Shown here one piece after another: positions 1-7,761 of a stretch of DNA of 64,000 bases. The stretch covers positions 3,348,001 through 3,412,000 of the forward strand of contig NZ_CP048882.1 in the NCBI RefSeq assembly GCF_015910445.1, in the 5' to 3' direction. Every line of letters starts with the position of its first letter. The stretch's first letter is position 1. The position numbers and the translations under genes are program-made. This DNA is from Streptomyces bathyalis (GTDB lineage: Bacteria; Actinomycetota; Actinomycetes; Streptomycetales; Streptomycetaceae). The notes beneath the pieces are model-generated. The model saw only the letters and a list, made by a program, of their open reading frames with translations. It was not told where the DNA came from and did not search any database.

Positions 1-624
1 GAGATCAACGACATCCACCGGGAAGTCGGCAGCCGGAGCGTGGGCGAGGAGGAGGCCCGCACCATCCTGCTGCGGCGGACGTACGACGCCACGGCCGAGG
101 ACGTCTGGGACGCCTGCACGGACCCGGAACGCATCGCCCGGTGGTTCCTCCCCGTGAGCGGCGACCTGAAGCTCGGCGGCAACTACCAGCTCGAGGGCAA
201 CGCGGGCGGCGAGATCCTGCGCTGCGAACGGCCCCGGCTGCTCAAGGTGAGCTGGGTGATGGGCGAGAGCCCCGGCTTCAGCGAGGTCGAGGTGCGCCTG
301 ACACCAAAGGGCGAGGAGAAGACGCTCTTCGAACTGGAGCATGTCGCCGTCGTACCCCCGGAGTTCTGGGACCAGTTCGGCCCGGGAGCCGTCGGCGTCG
401 GCTGGGACCTCACGCTGATCGGTCTCGGGATGCATCTGCGCGGCGAGTCCGTCGGCGACCACGAGAAGTTCGAAGCGAGCGACGAGGCACGGAACTTCAT
501 GACCCGCAGCAGCGAGTTGTGGGGCGCGGCGCACGAGGCTTCCGGCGCACCGGCCGACGCCGTGGAGGAGGCGGTTCGCGGCACGACGGCCTTCTACGTA
601 CCGCCCCGCGAGGACGGCGCCTGA
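1..624 (+). CDS. SRPBCC (AHSA1-type) family protein, 5' end cut by the window
   Basis: The frame is open from base 1 and reads EINDIHREVGSRS before the first in-window GTG at 40. Relatives of this family carry the same lead-in, so the true start lies upstream of the window. The body contains the AHSA1 signature (TYDATAEDVWDACTDPERI, then a WF-LPVSGDLKLGG stretch) of the START/Bet v 1-like helix-grip fold, which usually makes a small-ligand-binding or chaperone-cofactor-like cytosolic protein. Such genes often sit beside an ArsR regulator, which would be outside the window. A strong hairpin follows at 703-733. The specific ligand is unknown. Confidence 0.85.
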   Translation, partial: EINDIHREVGSRSVGEEEARTILLRRTYDATAEDVWDACTDPERIARWFLPVSGDLKLGGNYQLEGNAGGEILRCERPRLLKVSWVMGESPGFSEVEVRLTPKGEEKTLFELEHVAVVPPEFWDQFGPGAVGVGWDLTLIGLGMHLRGESVGDHEKFEASDEARNFMTRSSELWGAAHEASGAPADAVEEAVRGTTAFYVPPREDGA

Positions 625-702
625 GCACGGCCGAGGACCGAGTCGCACCGGGAGTCGCTGCCAATCCCTCGACGCCCGAGCTCCGTTGCCGGAGACTGCT
701 GA

Positions 703-733
703 TCTGATTCCGGCCAAGGAGGCCGGAATCAGA
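703..733 (+). terminator. Rho-independent-type hairpin after the first SRPBCC gene
   Basis: Perfect 13-bp stem (703-715 pairs with 721-733) with an AAGGA loop. It sits between the first SRPBCC stop codon and the next SRPBCC start, so it should separate the two transcription units. There is no clear U-run, as is common in Streptomyces. Confidence 0.7.
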
Positions 734-761
734 CACCGGTCCCCGACGGAAGGGCTCGTTC

Positions 762-1226
762 ATGACCACGTGGCAGGTGACGGTGGAGCTCCGCATCGCG
801 GCTCCCGTGGAGCGGGTGTGGCAGGCGATGACGGACATCGAAGGCTCTCCCGGGGTGATCGCCGGCATCGAAAGCGTGGAAGTTCTCAGCGAAGGCCCCT
901 TCGGGGTGGGCACGCGATGGCGGGAGACCCGCAGGATCTTCGGCAAGGAAGCCACCGAGGAGATGTACGTGACGGCCGCCGAGGCCCCCGCGCGCTACGT
1001 CGTCGAATCCGATTCGCGGGGCGTGCACTACATGTCGGAGTTCACGCTCACTCCCGACCAGGACGGAGCCACCACCGTCCGGCTGGTCCTCGACGCCGAG
1101 ACGGAGAAGAAGAGCCTCGGCGGCGCGATGGGGAAGTTCCTCGGCGGGATCGGCTCCAAGGCCGTGGCGAAGACGGTGTCGAAGGACCTGGAAGACGTCG
1201 CCGCGGCCGTCGAGTCCTCGAAGTGA
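762..1226 (+). CDS. SRPBCC family protein (polyketide cyclase/dehydrase-like)
   Basis: A 154-residue protein with the SRPBCC pattern: an N-terminal strand (TWQVTVELRIAAPVERVWQAM), a turn with TDIEGSPGVI, and a long C-terminal helix ending in EDVAAAVESSK. The length is typical of stand-alone polyketide cyclase/dehydrase-like proteins. The ATG follows GGAAGGG at a suitable distance. It is not similar enough to the upstream SRPBCC gene to suggest a recent duplication. It is probably a cytosolic hydrophobic-ligand binder; the ligand cannot be read from the sequence. Confidence 0.8.
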   Translation: MTTWQVTVELRIAAPVERVWQAMTDIEGSPGVIAGIESVEVLSEGPFGVGTRWRETRRIFGKEATEEMYVTAAEAPARYVVESDSRGVHYMSEFTLTPDQDGATTVRLVLDAETEKKSLGGAMGKFLGGIGSKAVAKTVSKDLEDVAAAVESSK

Positions 1227-1250
1227 CCTGCCTGAGCAGGCACTTGAGGC

Positions 1251-1913
1251 TCAGCGGGCCCGCGATGTCCGGGGTGGGTTCTTGTAGCCGGTGTCGAGCT
1301 TGTGCCCGGTCTCGCGGACCACGCGGGCGGCAAGGACTTCCTGGTTGCTCCGGATGAAGCTCCGCACGGCGTCCGGGTCCCAGATCACCAGCTGACGCAG
1401 AGCCCACGACAGCGCCTTGACGACCATGTCGTCGCGGTCCGACACCAGCCGGGCGCAGATGTCGAGGGTGCGCTCCGCGTCGCCGGTGCCGCCACGGGAT
1501 CGCAGATTCAGGGGGACGGTCGAGACCAGGGCGGCGCGGCGCCACCACCGGTCCTCAGATCCGGCCCACCGGTGGATCACCTCGTCGGGGATCACCCCCC
1601 GCCGCCAGGCAGGACCCGAGACGCAGCAGCCGAAGGTATCCACCGAGACCCAGCTGTCGAGCCGGCCGGCGAGCCCCTCGACATCCTCAACGCTCAGGCA
1701 GGTCAGGGCAGTCGGGTGGTGGTAGATCAACTCGAAGGCGACCCAGCGCTGCCGGTCCGCCAGCGCCCAAGCCAGCGCCACGGCGTACTCGCCCGACTCC
1801 GTTCGCAGATCCTTCGAGAACTCACGACGGACCCGGCGTACCGACTCCGTCGTCGGCTCGGAAAGCATGCGGATGCGCCGGTCCAACTCGTCGGCAAGCG
1901 CTCGCTCGTCCAT
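1251..1913 (-). CDS. DNA alkylation repair (AlkD-like HEAT-repeat) family protein
   Basis: About 220 residues, helical, with the AlkD-family pattern: an RREFSKDL helix near the start, a central WAGSEDRWWRRAALVST motif, and a C-terminal block DDMVVKALSWALRQL with a following tryptophan. AlkD-type HEAT proteins are DNA glycosylases for bulky alkylated bases, although many relatives lack proven activity. ATG at 1913 is preferred because GAGG lies five bases upstream; a GTG six bases further upstream is the alternative. It lies 22 bp downstream of the DUF1905 gene and is probably cotranscribed with it. Confidence 0.8.
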   Translation of the reverse strand: MDERALADELDRRIRMLSEPTTESVRRVRREFSKDLRTESGEYAVALAWALADRQRWVAFELIYHHPTALTCLSVEDVEGLAGRLDSWVSVDTFGCCVSGPAWRRGVIPDEVIHRWAGSEDRWWRRAALVSTVPLNLRSRGGTGDAERTLDICARLVSDRDDMVVKALSWALRQLVIWDPDAVRSFIRSNQEVLAARVVRETGHKLDTGYKNPPRTSRAR

Positions 1914-1935
1914 GTGCACCTCAGTGGTGGACGCC

Positions 1936-2211
1936 TCAGTCGCGCCCGTCGATCCGCTCCTCCAGACGAACGGTCACCATCTCCCCCGCCTTCTTGCCGA
2001 TCGCCCTGCGCACCTCCGCCTTCACGGGCAGTTTGTGCGTGCCGTCACCCAGGGCCATGAACGAGCTCCGGAACGGATGCCCGTCGACCGTGCCCCGCAC
2101 CTTCACCAGGCCTCGGGTGCCGAAGTACTCGACGGAGTCGGGCCAGACGACATACGTCCAGCCCCCCACGTCGGGGCCCTTGCGCAGTCTTGCGGTGAAC
2201 CGCTTGTCCAT
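1936..2211 (-). CDS. DUF1905 domain protein
   Basis: A protein of about 91 residues matching the DUF1905 pattern ([21 protein letters not shown], then [17 protein letters not shown] and a C-terminal [16 protein letters not shown]). The family is a small beta-barrel of unknown function, often fused or linked to YdeI-like domains. ATG at 2211 has GGAGG ten bases upstream; a GTG at 2220 is too close to the same RBS. It precedes the AlkD-like gene, so the two form a short operon. Confidence 0.8.
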   Translation of the reverse strand: MDKRFTARLRKGPDVGGWTYVVWPDSVEYFGTRGLVKVRGTVDGHPFRSSFMALGDGTHKLPVKAEVRRAIGKKAGEMVTVRLEERIDGRD

Positions 2212-2319
2212 GGTCGGCACGCCTCCCTCGCCGTCGCCTTCACCGGTCCTGCAAGTGGCGACCGCGGACGGCGCGAAAACTCATCGCCCCGCTTGAGGAA
2301 GAGTGCGCGGGCAGAGGTG

Positions 2320-2997
2320 TCAGCGACCGCCGCCGTCGGGCTGCATGCCTAGCGGGACGCCGATCTCCGCTGCCATGACCGCGCCGGCCTCCTTCTCCAG
2401 CTCGCCGTCGTCGTCATCGGCGATCGGGCTGTCCGTGTCCAGGCCGTCGAGTTCGCGCAGCGGGGTGTCGAGCCGCACGTGCGCGACGAGGGACTGCAGG
2501 GCCCGCAGCGCGGCGGAGGCGGTGGGCCCCCAGTTCGACAGGTACGAGAACTGCCACCACCACAGGGCCTCGCTGACCCTGCCCTCGCTGTAGTGCGCCA
2601 TGCCGTGCCGCAGATCGGTGACCACGTCGGCGAGATCGTCGGAGATGCGGCAGGGTACGGGCGCGGTGCGCGGCTCGTACGGGTCGAAGACCTCGTTGTA
2701 GACGTCCACCGGGTCCAGCAGCGCCGCGAGCTTGAGACGCATCTCGTCGACGTCCGACTCGGGACCGATGTCCGGCTCGTACCGCTCCACAGGCACGAAA
2801 TCCTCATGGGCGCCCAACCGGCCGCCGGCGAGCAGGAGTTGGGACAGCTCCAGCAGCAGGTAAGGGATCGCGCTGTCCGGGTCGTCGCCCTTCGCCACCT
2901 CGGTCACCGACACGAGGAAGCTCTCGATCTGATCGGAGATCTGGACCGCGAAGTCGTCCGGATTGTCCTCGATCGCGTTCAGAGTGGCCTCAGACAT
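2320..2997 (-). CDS. DUF5063 domain protein
   Basis: A 225-residue acidic protein of the DUF5063 family, which in actinomycetes typically follows recR. The conserved block [30 protein letters not shown] is clear. It overlaps the end of recR by eight bases, indicating translational coupling. The function is unknown. In many Streptomyces an aspartokinase gene follows next; here it is replaced by the DUF1905/AlkD pair. Confidence 0.85.
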   Translation of the reverse strand: MSEATLNAIEDNPDDFAVQISDQIESFLVSVTEVAKGDDPDSAIPYLLLELSQLLLAGGRLGAHEDFVPVERYEPDIGPESDVDEMRLKLAALLDPVDVYNEVFDPYEPRTAPVPCRISDDLADVVTDLRHGMAHYSEGRVSEALWWWQFSYLSNWGPTASAALRALQSLVAHVRLDTPLRELDGLDTDSPIADDDDGELEKEAGAVMAAEIGVPLGMQPDGGGR

Positions 2998-3589
2998 CGA
3001 GCAACCTTCTTCCCTCGAAGGCCCGCCCCAGCGTGACCTCGTCCGCGTACTCCAGGTCTCCCCCGACGGGGAGTCCGCTTGCCAGGCGCGTCACTTTCAG
3101 CCCCATGCTGGAGACCATACGCGCGAGGTACGTGGCCGTCGCCTCCCCTTCGAGATTCGGATCGGTGGCAAGGATCAACTCGGTGACGGCGCCGTCCGCC
3201 AGCCGCGTCATCAGCTCGCGGATGCGCAGATCGTCCGGCCCCACACCCTCGATGGGGCTGATGGCGCCGCCCAGCACGTGGTAGCGGCCACGGAACTCCC
3301 GCGTCCGCTCGATCGCGACGACGTCCTTCGGCTCCTCGACCACGCAGATGACGCTGCCGTCACGCCGGGTGTCCAGGCAGACGCGGCACTTCTCCTCCTG
3401 CGCGACGTTGCCGCACACCACGCAGAAACGGACCTTCTCCTTGACCTCCGTCAGGGCGTGCGCGAGGCGGCGTACGTCGGCGGGGTCGGCCTGGAGGACG
3501 TGGAAAGCTATCCGCTGCGCGCTCTTGGGACCGACGCCGGGCAGCCTGCCGAGCTCGTCGATGAGGTCCTGAACCACGCCTTCGTACAC
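2990..3589 (-). CDS. recR: Recombination mediator RecR
   Basis: A 199-residue RecR at normal family length. It contains the N-terminal helix-hairpin-helix ([18 protein letters not shown]), the four-cysteine zinc finger (C56, C59, C68, C71) and the Toprim domain ([32 protein letters not shown]). RecR works with RecF and RecO to load RecA on single-stranded DNA at gaps. The gene lies in the conserved dnaX-ybaB-recR order on the minus strand, and DUF5063 overlaps its stop. Confidence 0.97.
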   Translation of the reverse strand: MYEGVVQDLIDELGRLPGVGPKSAQRIAFHVLQADPADVRRLAHALTEVKEKVRFCVVCGNVAQEEKCRVCLDTRRDGSVICVVEEPKDVVAIERTREFRGRYHVLGGAISPIEGVGPDDLRIRELMTRLADGAVTELILATDPNLEGEATATYLARMVSSMGLKVTRLASGLPVGGDLEYADEVTLGRAFEGRRLLDV

Positions 3590-3826
3590 GGATTCTCCCG
3601 TTCCTGCCGTCGGACTCGTCCCGCCGGTCTTCCTCCTGCTTCCGCTTCCGGCCGTCGCCGAACGACCGTCGCGGAACGGTGAGTTGTCTTCCCGCTCGCT
3701 CCGCCGCGCCGCCGGCGCAAGGCCCCCGCACGCTCACCGCAGGCCGTCGGGCGGCTCCCCCGTGACGGCGCTCACCAGGTGAACGGGCCCCGACCCCGCG
3801 GTCGTTCCATCAGCGGGGTGCCGGCG

Positions 3827-4177
3827 TCAGAACGGAAGCCCCGGCATGCCGCCGCCTCCGCCCAGGCCCTGAGCGAGCGGTCCGAGCTTCTGCTGCTGGA
3901 GTTGTTCGGCGCTCGCAGTCGCGTCCCGCACGGCCGCGAGCACGAGGTCGGCGAGGGTCTCGGTGTCCTCCGGGTCCACCGCCTTGGGGTCGATGACGAG
4001 GCCCTCGAGCTCGCCCGTACCGTTCACGCTCGCCTTGACCAGGCCACCGCCGGAGGAACCCTCGACGATCGACTCGGCCAGCTCCTGCTGCGCCGCGGCG
4101 AGGTCCTGCTGCATCTTCTGGGCCTGCTGCAACAGCTGCTGCATGTCGGGCTGGCCCCCACCATCACCGGGAATCAC
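3827..4177 (-). CDS. YbaB/EbfC nucleoid-associated protein
   Basis: A 116-residue protein with the YbaB coiled-coil start ([22 protein letters not shown]) and the central [21 protein letters not shown] strand region, ending in a Gly/Met/Pro-rich tail ([13 protein letters not shown]) usual in streptomycetes. It binds DNA as a dimer. The frame opens upstream, but GTG at 4177 fits family length and has AGGAG seven bases upstream. It lies between dnaX and recR, the common bacterial arrangement. Confidence 0.93.
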   Translation of the reverse strand: MIPGDGGGQPDMQQLLQQAQKMQQDLAAAQQELAESIVEGSSGGGLVKASVNGTGELEGLVIDPKAVDPEDTETLADLVLAAVRDATASAEQLQQQKLGPLAQGLGGGGGMPGLPF

Positions 4178-4417
4178 GACTTGGCTCCTGGCTCGTCGAC
4201 GACGTCTTGTCCGCACCGCACGCGGTGCCGGTTGTGCACGGTGCACACACGGCGCCAGTTCTTCGCGCGGCCCGCGCCGTACGGCTGTTCATCCGCCTCG
4301 GACAGATGCCGTACGCGCGGTTCTTCATCTCGTAGAACGAGCCTACGTGCTCTGCGCCGACCCCGCTGACCCTGTACCCAACCTGCCCCTCGACCACCTG
4401 GAACAGGACGGAAGAGC

Positions 4418-6919
4418 TCATTCGTGATCGAACTCCTCGATCACGGTGGCCCCGAGTTCGCGCATGATCAAGTCATGGCCGGAGAGGGCCGATTCGTCAA
4501 GATCGGGATCGTCCTCCGCGGGCATGTCGTCCTCGATCGTGCTGCTGTACGCGGCGGCCGCCGGCGCCGCGGAACCGTGCGGCCCGGACGGGCCCGGAAC
4601 AACCCCGTTCGCCCTGCCCGGGCCGGAGGCCCCGGCGGACTGCGCGCCGGTGGCGACCTGCGCGGTGGCGAGCGCCTGACGGGCACCCGCGGCGCCGCCC
4701 CCGGAGCCCTGGCCACCCTGCGGCGACTGCCCGCCACCGCCCGTGCCCGGCCCGTAGGACGATCCGTGCGCCTGCTGCCCCGACGGGGAGAACGAAGCGG
4801 AGGGTGCGGCGGGAGGGGCGGAGGGAGCCGAGGAGCCGCCGCCCGCACCGCCGCCGAAGCCACCGCCGCCCGGCGGGCCGCCAGGGCCTCTCGCGCCCGC
4901 GCCGCCGCCACCGGACGGGTCGACGATCGCCTCGACCTTCCACTGCACGCCCAGCGCGTCGTTCAGCGCCTGGATCAGTACGTCCTCGCTGCCGCCGCCC
5001 ACGAAGCTGTCGCGGGCGCCGGAGTTGGAGAAACCGAGTTGGAGCGTGGAGCCGTCGAAGCCGACGACCTGCGCGTTCTGGCTCAGCAGGATCCAGGTGA
5101 AGCGGCGCCGGTTCTTCACCGCATCCAGGATCTGCGGCCACATCTGCCGGACCTGGGCGGCGCCCTGGGACGGGTCCTGCGCGGCCGGAGCCGGTGCGGA
5201 CTCCGCGTCGGCGGCGCCGGCGGGCTGCGGCGCGGGCTCGGGCGGGCCCGCGGGAGCTGCGGGTTCGGCTGAAGCTGCGGGTTCGGCTGGAGCCGCGGGT
5301 TCTGCCGGGGCGCTCCGCTGCGCACCGCCGCCGCTGCCCGGCCAGGCACCGGGCGCTCGGGACGGCTCCCGCGGCGGGGCCTCGTCCCGTGCGGCCGCTC
5401 CGGAGGCCGCCGCGGCATCCTCGTCCCCCGCTCCGGCTCCGGCCGCGGCGCCTGCTCCTGTCGCGGGCCCGGCTCCTGCCCCGGCTCCTGTGGCGGGTCC
5501 TGTCGACGAGGGCCACGCACCCGGGCGCCTGCCGCCGCCACCGGACGGGGGCGCCGAGGCCGGAGCACCCGCGCCGCCACTGGGCAGCTCGGCGGAGGGC
5601 GCCGGCTCCGCGGTCCGGGCCGGCGCGGATCCCGTGTCCTGTGCCTGCTCAGCGACCCTCGCGTTCGTGGCTGGAGCGGCGGCCCGCGGAGCCGGAGCGG
5701 GAGCCGCCGGGCCTGCAGCCTGCACGGGCGCCGCCGGGAGGCCCGAGCCTCCCGCGAAGGCCGCACCCCTCTCCAGCCGGTCGAGCCGGGCCTGCACGGA
5801 ACGTTCGTCCCCGTACGCCGCGGGCAGCAGCACCCGCGCACAGATCAACTCCAGCTGGAGCCGCGGCGATGTCGCTCCGCGCATCTCGGTCAGGCCCGTG
5901 TTGACCACGTCGGCCGCTCGGCTGAGCTCCGCGGCACCGAAGGCGACGGCCTGCGCACGCATTCCCTCGACCACGTCTGCCGGGGCGTCGATCAACCCCT
6001 TGTCCAAGGCGTCCGGAACGGCAGCGATGATCACCAGGTCACGCAGCCGCTCCAGAAGATCCGTCACGAAGCGCCGCGGATCGTGACCGCCCTCGATGAC
6101 GCGGTCGACGATCTCGAAGGCCCGCGCCCCGTCGCCCGCCGCGAAAGCCTCCACCACGCCGTCCAGCAGCGCGCTGTCGGTGTATCCGAGCAGGGCCGTG
6201 GCCATGGCGTACGTCACGCCGTTCTCATCGGCGCCCGCCAGCAGCTGGTCCATGACCGACATCGCGTCCCGCACCGACCCCGCGCCCGCGCGAACGGCGA
6301 GCGGCAGCACGGACTCCTCGACGGGGATCGACTCCCGCTCACACACCTCGGCCAGGTGGTCACGCAGCGTCCCCGGCGGCACGAGCCGGAACGGGTAGTG
6401 GTGCGTACGCGAGCGGATCGTGCCGATGACCTTCTCCGGCTCCGTCGTCGCGAAGATGAACTTCAGGTGCTCGGGCGGCTCTTCGACCACCTTCAGCAGG
6501 GCGTTGAAGCCCGCCGAGGTGACCATGTGCGCCTCGTCGACGATATAGATCTTGTACCGGCTGGAGGCCGGCCCGAAGAACGCCTTCTCCCTCAACTCGC
6601 GTGCGTCGTCGACGCCCCCGTGCGACGCCGCGTCGATCTCGATCACATCGATCGACCCCGGGCCGTTCCGCGCGAGGTCGAGGCACGAGCGGCACTCACC
6701 GCAGGGCGAAGGTGTCGGCCCCTGCTCGCAGTTGAGGCAGCGGGCGAGGATGCGCGCACTGGTCGTCTTGCCGCAGCCGCGCGGCCCGCTGAAGAGATAC
6801 GCGTGGTTGACGCGGTTGTTGCGCAGAGCCTGCTGAAGCGGCTCTGTCACATGCTCTTGCCCGATGACCTCGGCGAAGGTCTCGGGGCGGTACCGGCGGT
6901 ACAGGGCGAGGGACGACAC
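4418..6919 (-). CDS. dnaX: DNA polymerase III subunit gamma/tau
   Basis: About 833 residues from GTG 6919 (VSSLALYRRYRPETF). It carries Walker A GPRGCGKT (45-52), a zinc module with cysteines near 64, 73, 76 and 79, the VDEAH Walker B, and the sensor-1 region, so the clamp-loader ATPase is intact. After about residue 370 it becomes a very long Pro/Ala/Gly-rich linker, then a tau-like C-terminal segment. The ending MRELGATVIEEFDHE is the usual one in streptomycetes. The SRP RNA gene lies about 200 bp upstream on the same strand. I saw no slippery A-run for gamma frameshifting. Confidence 0.95.
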   Translation of the reverse strand: MSSLALYRRYRPETFAEVIGQEHVTEPLQQALRNNRVNHAYLFSGPRGCGKTTSARILARCLNCEQGPTPSPCGECRSCLDLARNGPGSIDVIEIDAASHGGVDDARELREKAFFGPASSRYKIYIVDEAHMVTSAGFNALLKVVEEPPEHLKFIFATTEPEKVIGTIRSRTHHYPFRLVPPGTLRDHLAEVCERESIPVEESVLPLAVRAGAGSVRDAMSVMDQLLAGADENGVTYAMATALLGYTDSALLDGVVEAFAAGDGARAFEIVDRVIEGGHDPRRFVTDLLERLRDLVIIAAVPDALDKGLIDAPADVVEGMRAQAVAFGAAELSRAADVVNTGLTEMRGATSPRLQLELICARVLLPAAYGDERSVQARLDRLERGAAFAGGSGLPAAPVQAAGPAAPAPAPRAAAPATNARVAEQAQDTGSAPARTAEPAPSAELPSGGAGAPASAPPSGGGGRRPGAWPSSTGPATGAGAGAGPATGAGAAAGAGAGDEDAAAASGAAARDEAPPREPSRAPGAWPGSGGGAQRSAPAEPAAPAEPAASAEPAAPAGPPEPAPQPAGAADAESAPAPAAQDPSQGAAQVRQMWPQILDAVKNRRRFTWILLSQNAQVVGFDGSTLQLGFSNSGARDSFVGGGSEDVLIQALNDALGVQWKVEAIVDPSGGGGAGARGPGGPPGGGGFGGGAGGGSSAPSAPPAAPSASFSPSGQQAHGSSYGPGTGGGGQSPQGGQGSGGGAAGARQALATAQVATGAQSAGASGPGRANGVVPGPSGPHGSAAPAAAAYSSTIEDDMPAEDDPDLDESALSGHDLIMRELGATVIEEFDHE

Positions 6920-7125
6920 ACCCCCGACGATATCGGTGCGGACCGACAAGTCACGCCGCGCTCACCCCACCCGCCGTCCACCCGCACACCAGCGCGGTGG
7001 CCCCGGGGAGAACGGGAGCGCGCGAGCGCCTGGAGAAAGGGGCGCGGGGAAGCGCCTCCTCGGAGCGGGGACGTGCGGTGGCGCCGCCCGAAAACGGGGC
7101 CCGAACGCCCTCGCGCACGCGAACG

Positions 7126-7210
7126 CCCCTCACGCACCCGCCAGAGCCCTCCTACCCTTGCTGCCTTCCGGCCCTGGGGGAGTTCAGAGAGTTAGCGCCA
7201 CGTGAGGGGC
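7126..7210 (-). ncRNA. ffs: Signal recognition particle RNA (small cytoplasmic RNA, scr/ffs)
   Basis: The minus strand reads GGGCCGGAAGGCAGCAAGGG, which contains the GGAAGG tetraloop region and AGCA-AGGG asymmetric loop of bacterial 4.5S RNA. The ends pair over ten bases (7125-7134 with 7201-7210), giving a closed rod of about 85-100 nt. Location just upstream of dnaX matches the known place of small cytoplasmic RNA in Streptomyces. The exact ends may extend a few bases outward. Confidence 0.88.
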
Positions 7211-7287
7211 TGCGCCCAACAGTACCCGATGGCCGTACCGGGGATCGAGTTCGCGAGCACTGCTCGGCGTCTTGTAGTGTTTGCGGC

Positions 7288-7372
7288 GGAGGATTCGCCT
7301 AGTGGCCTAGGGCGCACGCTTGGAAAGCGTGTTGGGGGCAACCCCTCACGAGTTCGAATCTCGTATCCTCCG
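7288..7372 (+). tRNA. tRNA-Ser(GGA)
   Basis: A class II tRNA of 85 nt with a long variable arm. The acceptor stem is GGAGGAT (7288-7294) paired with ATCCTCC (7365-7371), followed by discriminator G. The anticodon loop TTGGAAA gives anticodon GGA (7322-7324), and the T arm has GTTCGAATC. The CCA end is not encoded. A 16-bp hairpin follows. Confidence 0.95.
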
Positions 7373-7392
7373 CCCAGCCTCACCGGGCTGAA

Positions 7393-7428
7393 CGAAGGCC
7401 CCGACCGGGAGACCGGTCGGGGCCTTCG
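7393..7428 (+). terminator. Terminator after tRNA-Ser(GGA)
   Basis: Perfect 16-bp stem (7393-7408 with 7413-7428) and a GAGA loop, about 20 bp past the tRNA 3' end. Confidence 0.85.
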
Positions 7429-7761
7429 TCGTTCTCCGTCTCATGCGCAGTCTCAACGGGGGGTCTGCCGGACTCTCCGCCGGCACCCCGTCGTCGCTGG
7501 CGCCGTGCAGGCGCCCGTCGCGCACTTTGGCGTCGGTGAGCAACTGCTTCCGCACGTCGTAGCCGGACACGGTGTGACCCCGGCACGGTGCCCCGCCGCT
7601 CCAACGACGAGCAGCGGGGCACCAGTTGCCTTGCGTGGGACCCGACGTCACCTGAGCGTTGCACTACATGGACCTTCAACAGGTCTGATCGTGCGGGTCA
7701 GGAGCGCCCTTCTCGCTTCAGTTGCCGCCCAAGGGACAGCTCGAGGCGAGAAAGCGCGCGG
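7429..7761. other. Intergenic stretch without a supported gene
   Basis: Only short overlapping frames without family resemblance or good RBS are seen between the tRNA terminator and the 3' end of the long repeat protein gene. No hairpin clear enough to report as a terminator for that gene was found. Confidence 0.5.

Noticed and set aside
4424..6086. Long plus-strand frames opposite dnaX
   Set aside because: They lie opposite the low-complexity dnaX linker and show only composition-driven Ala/Arg-rich translation.
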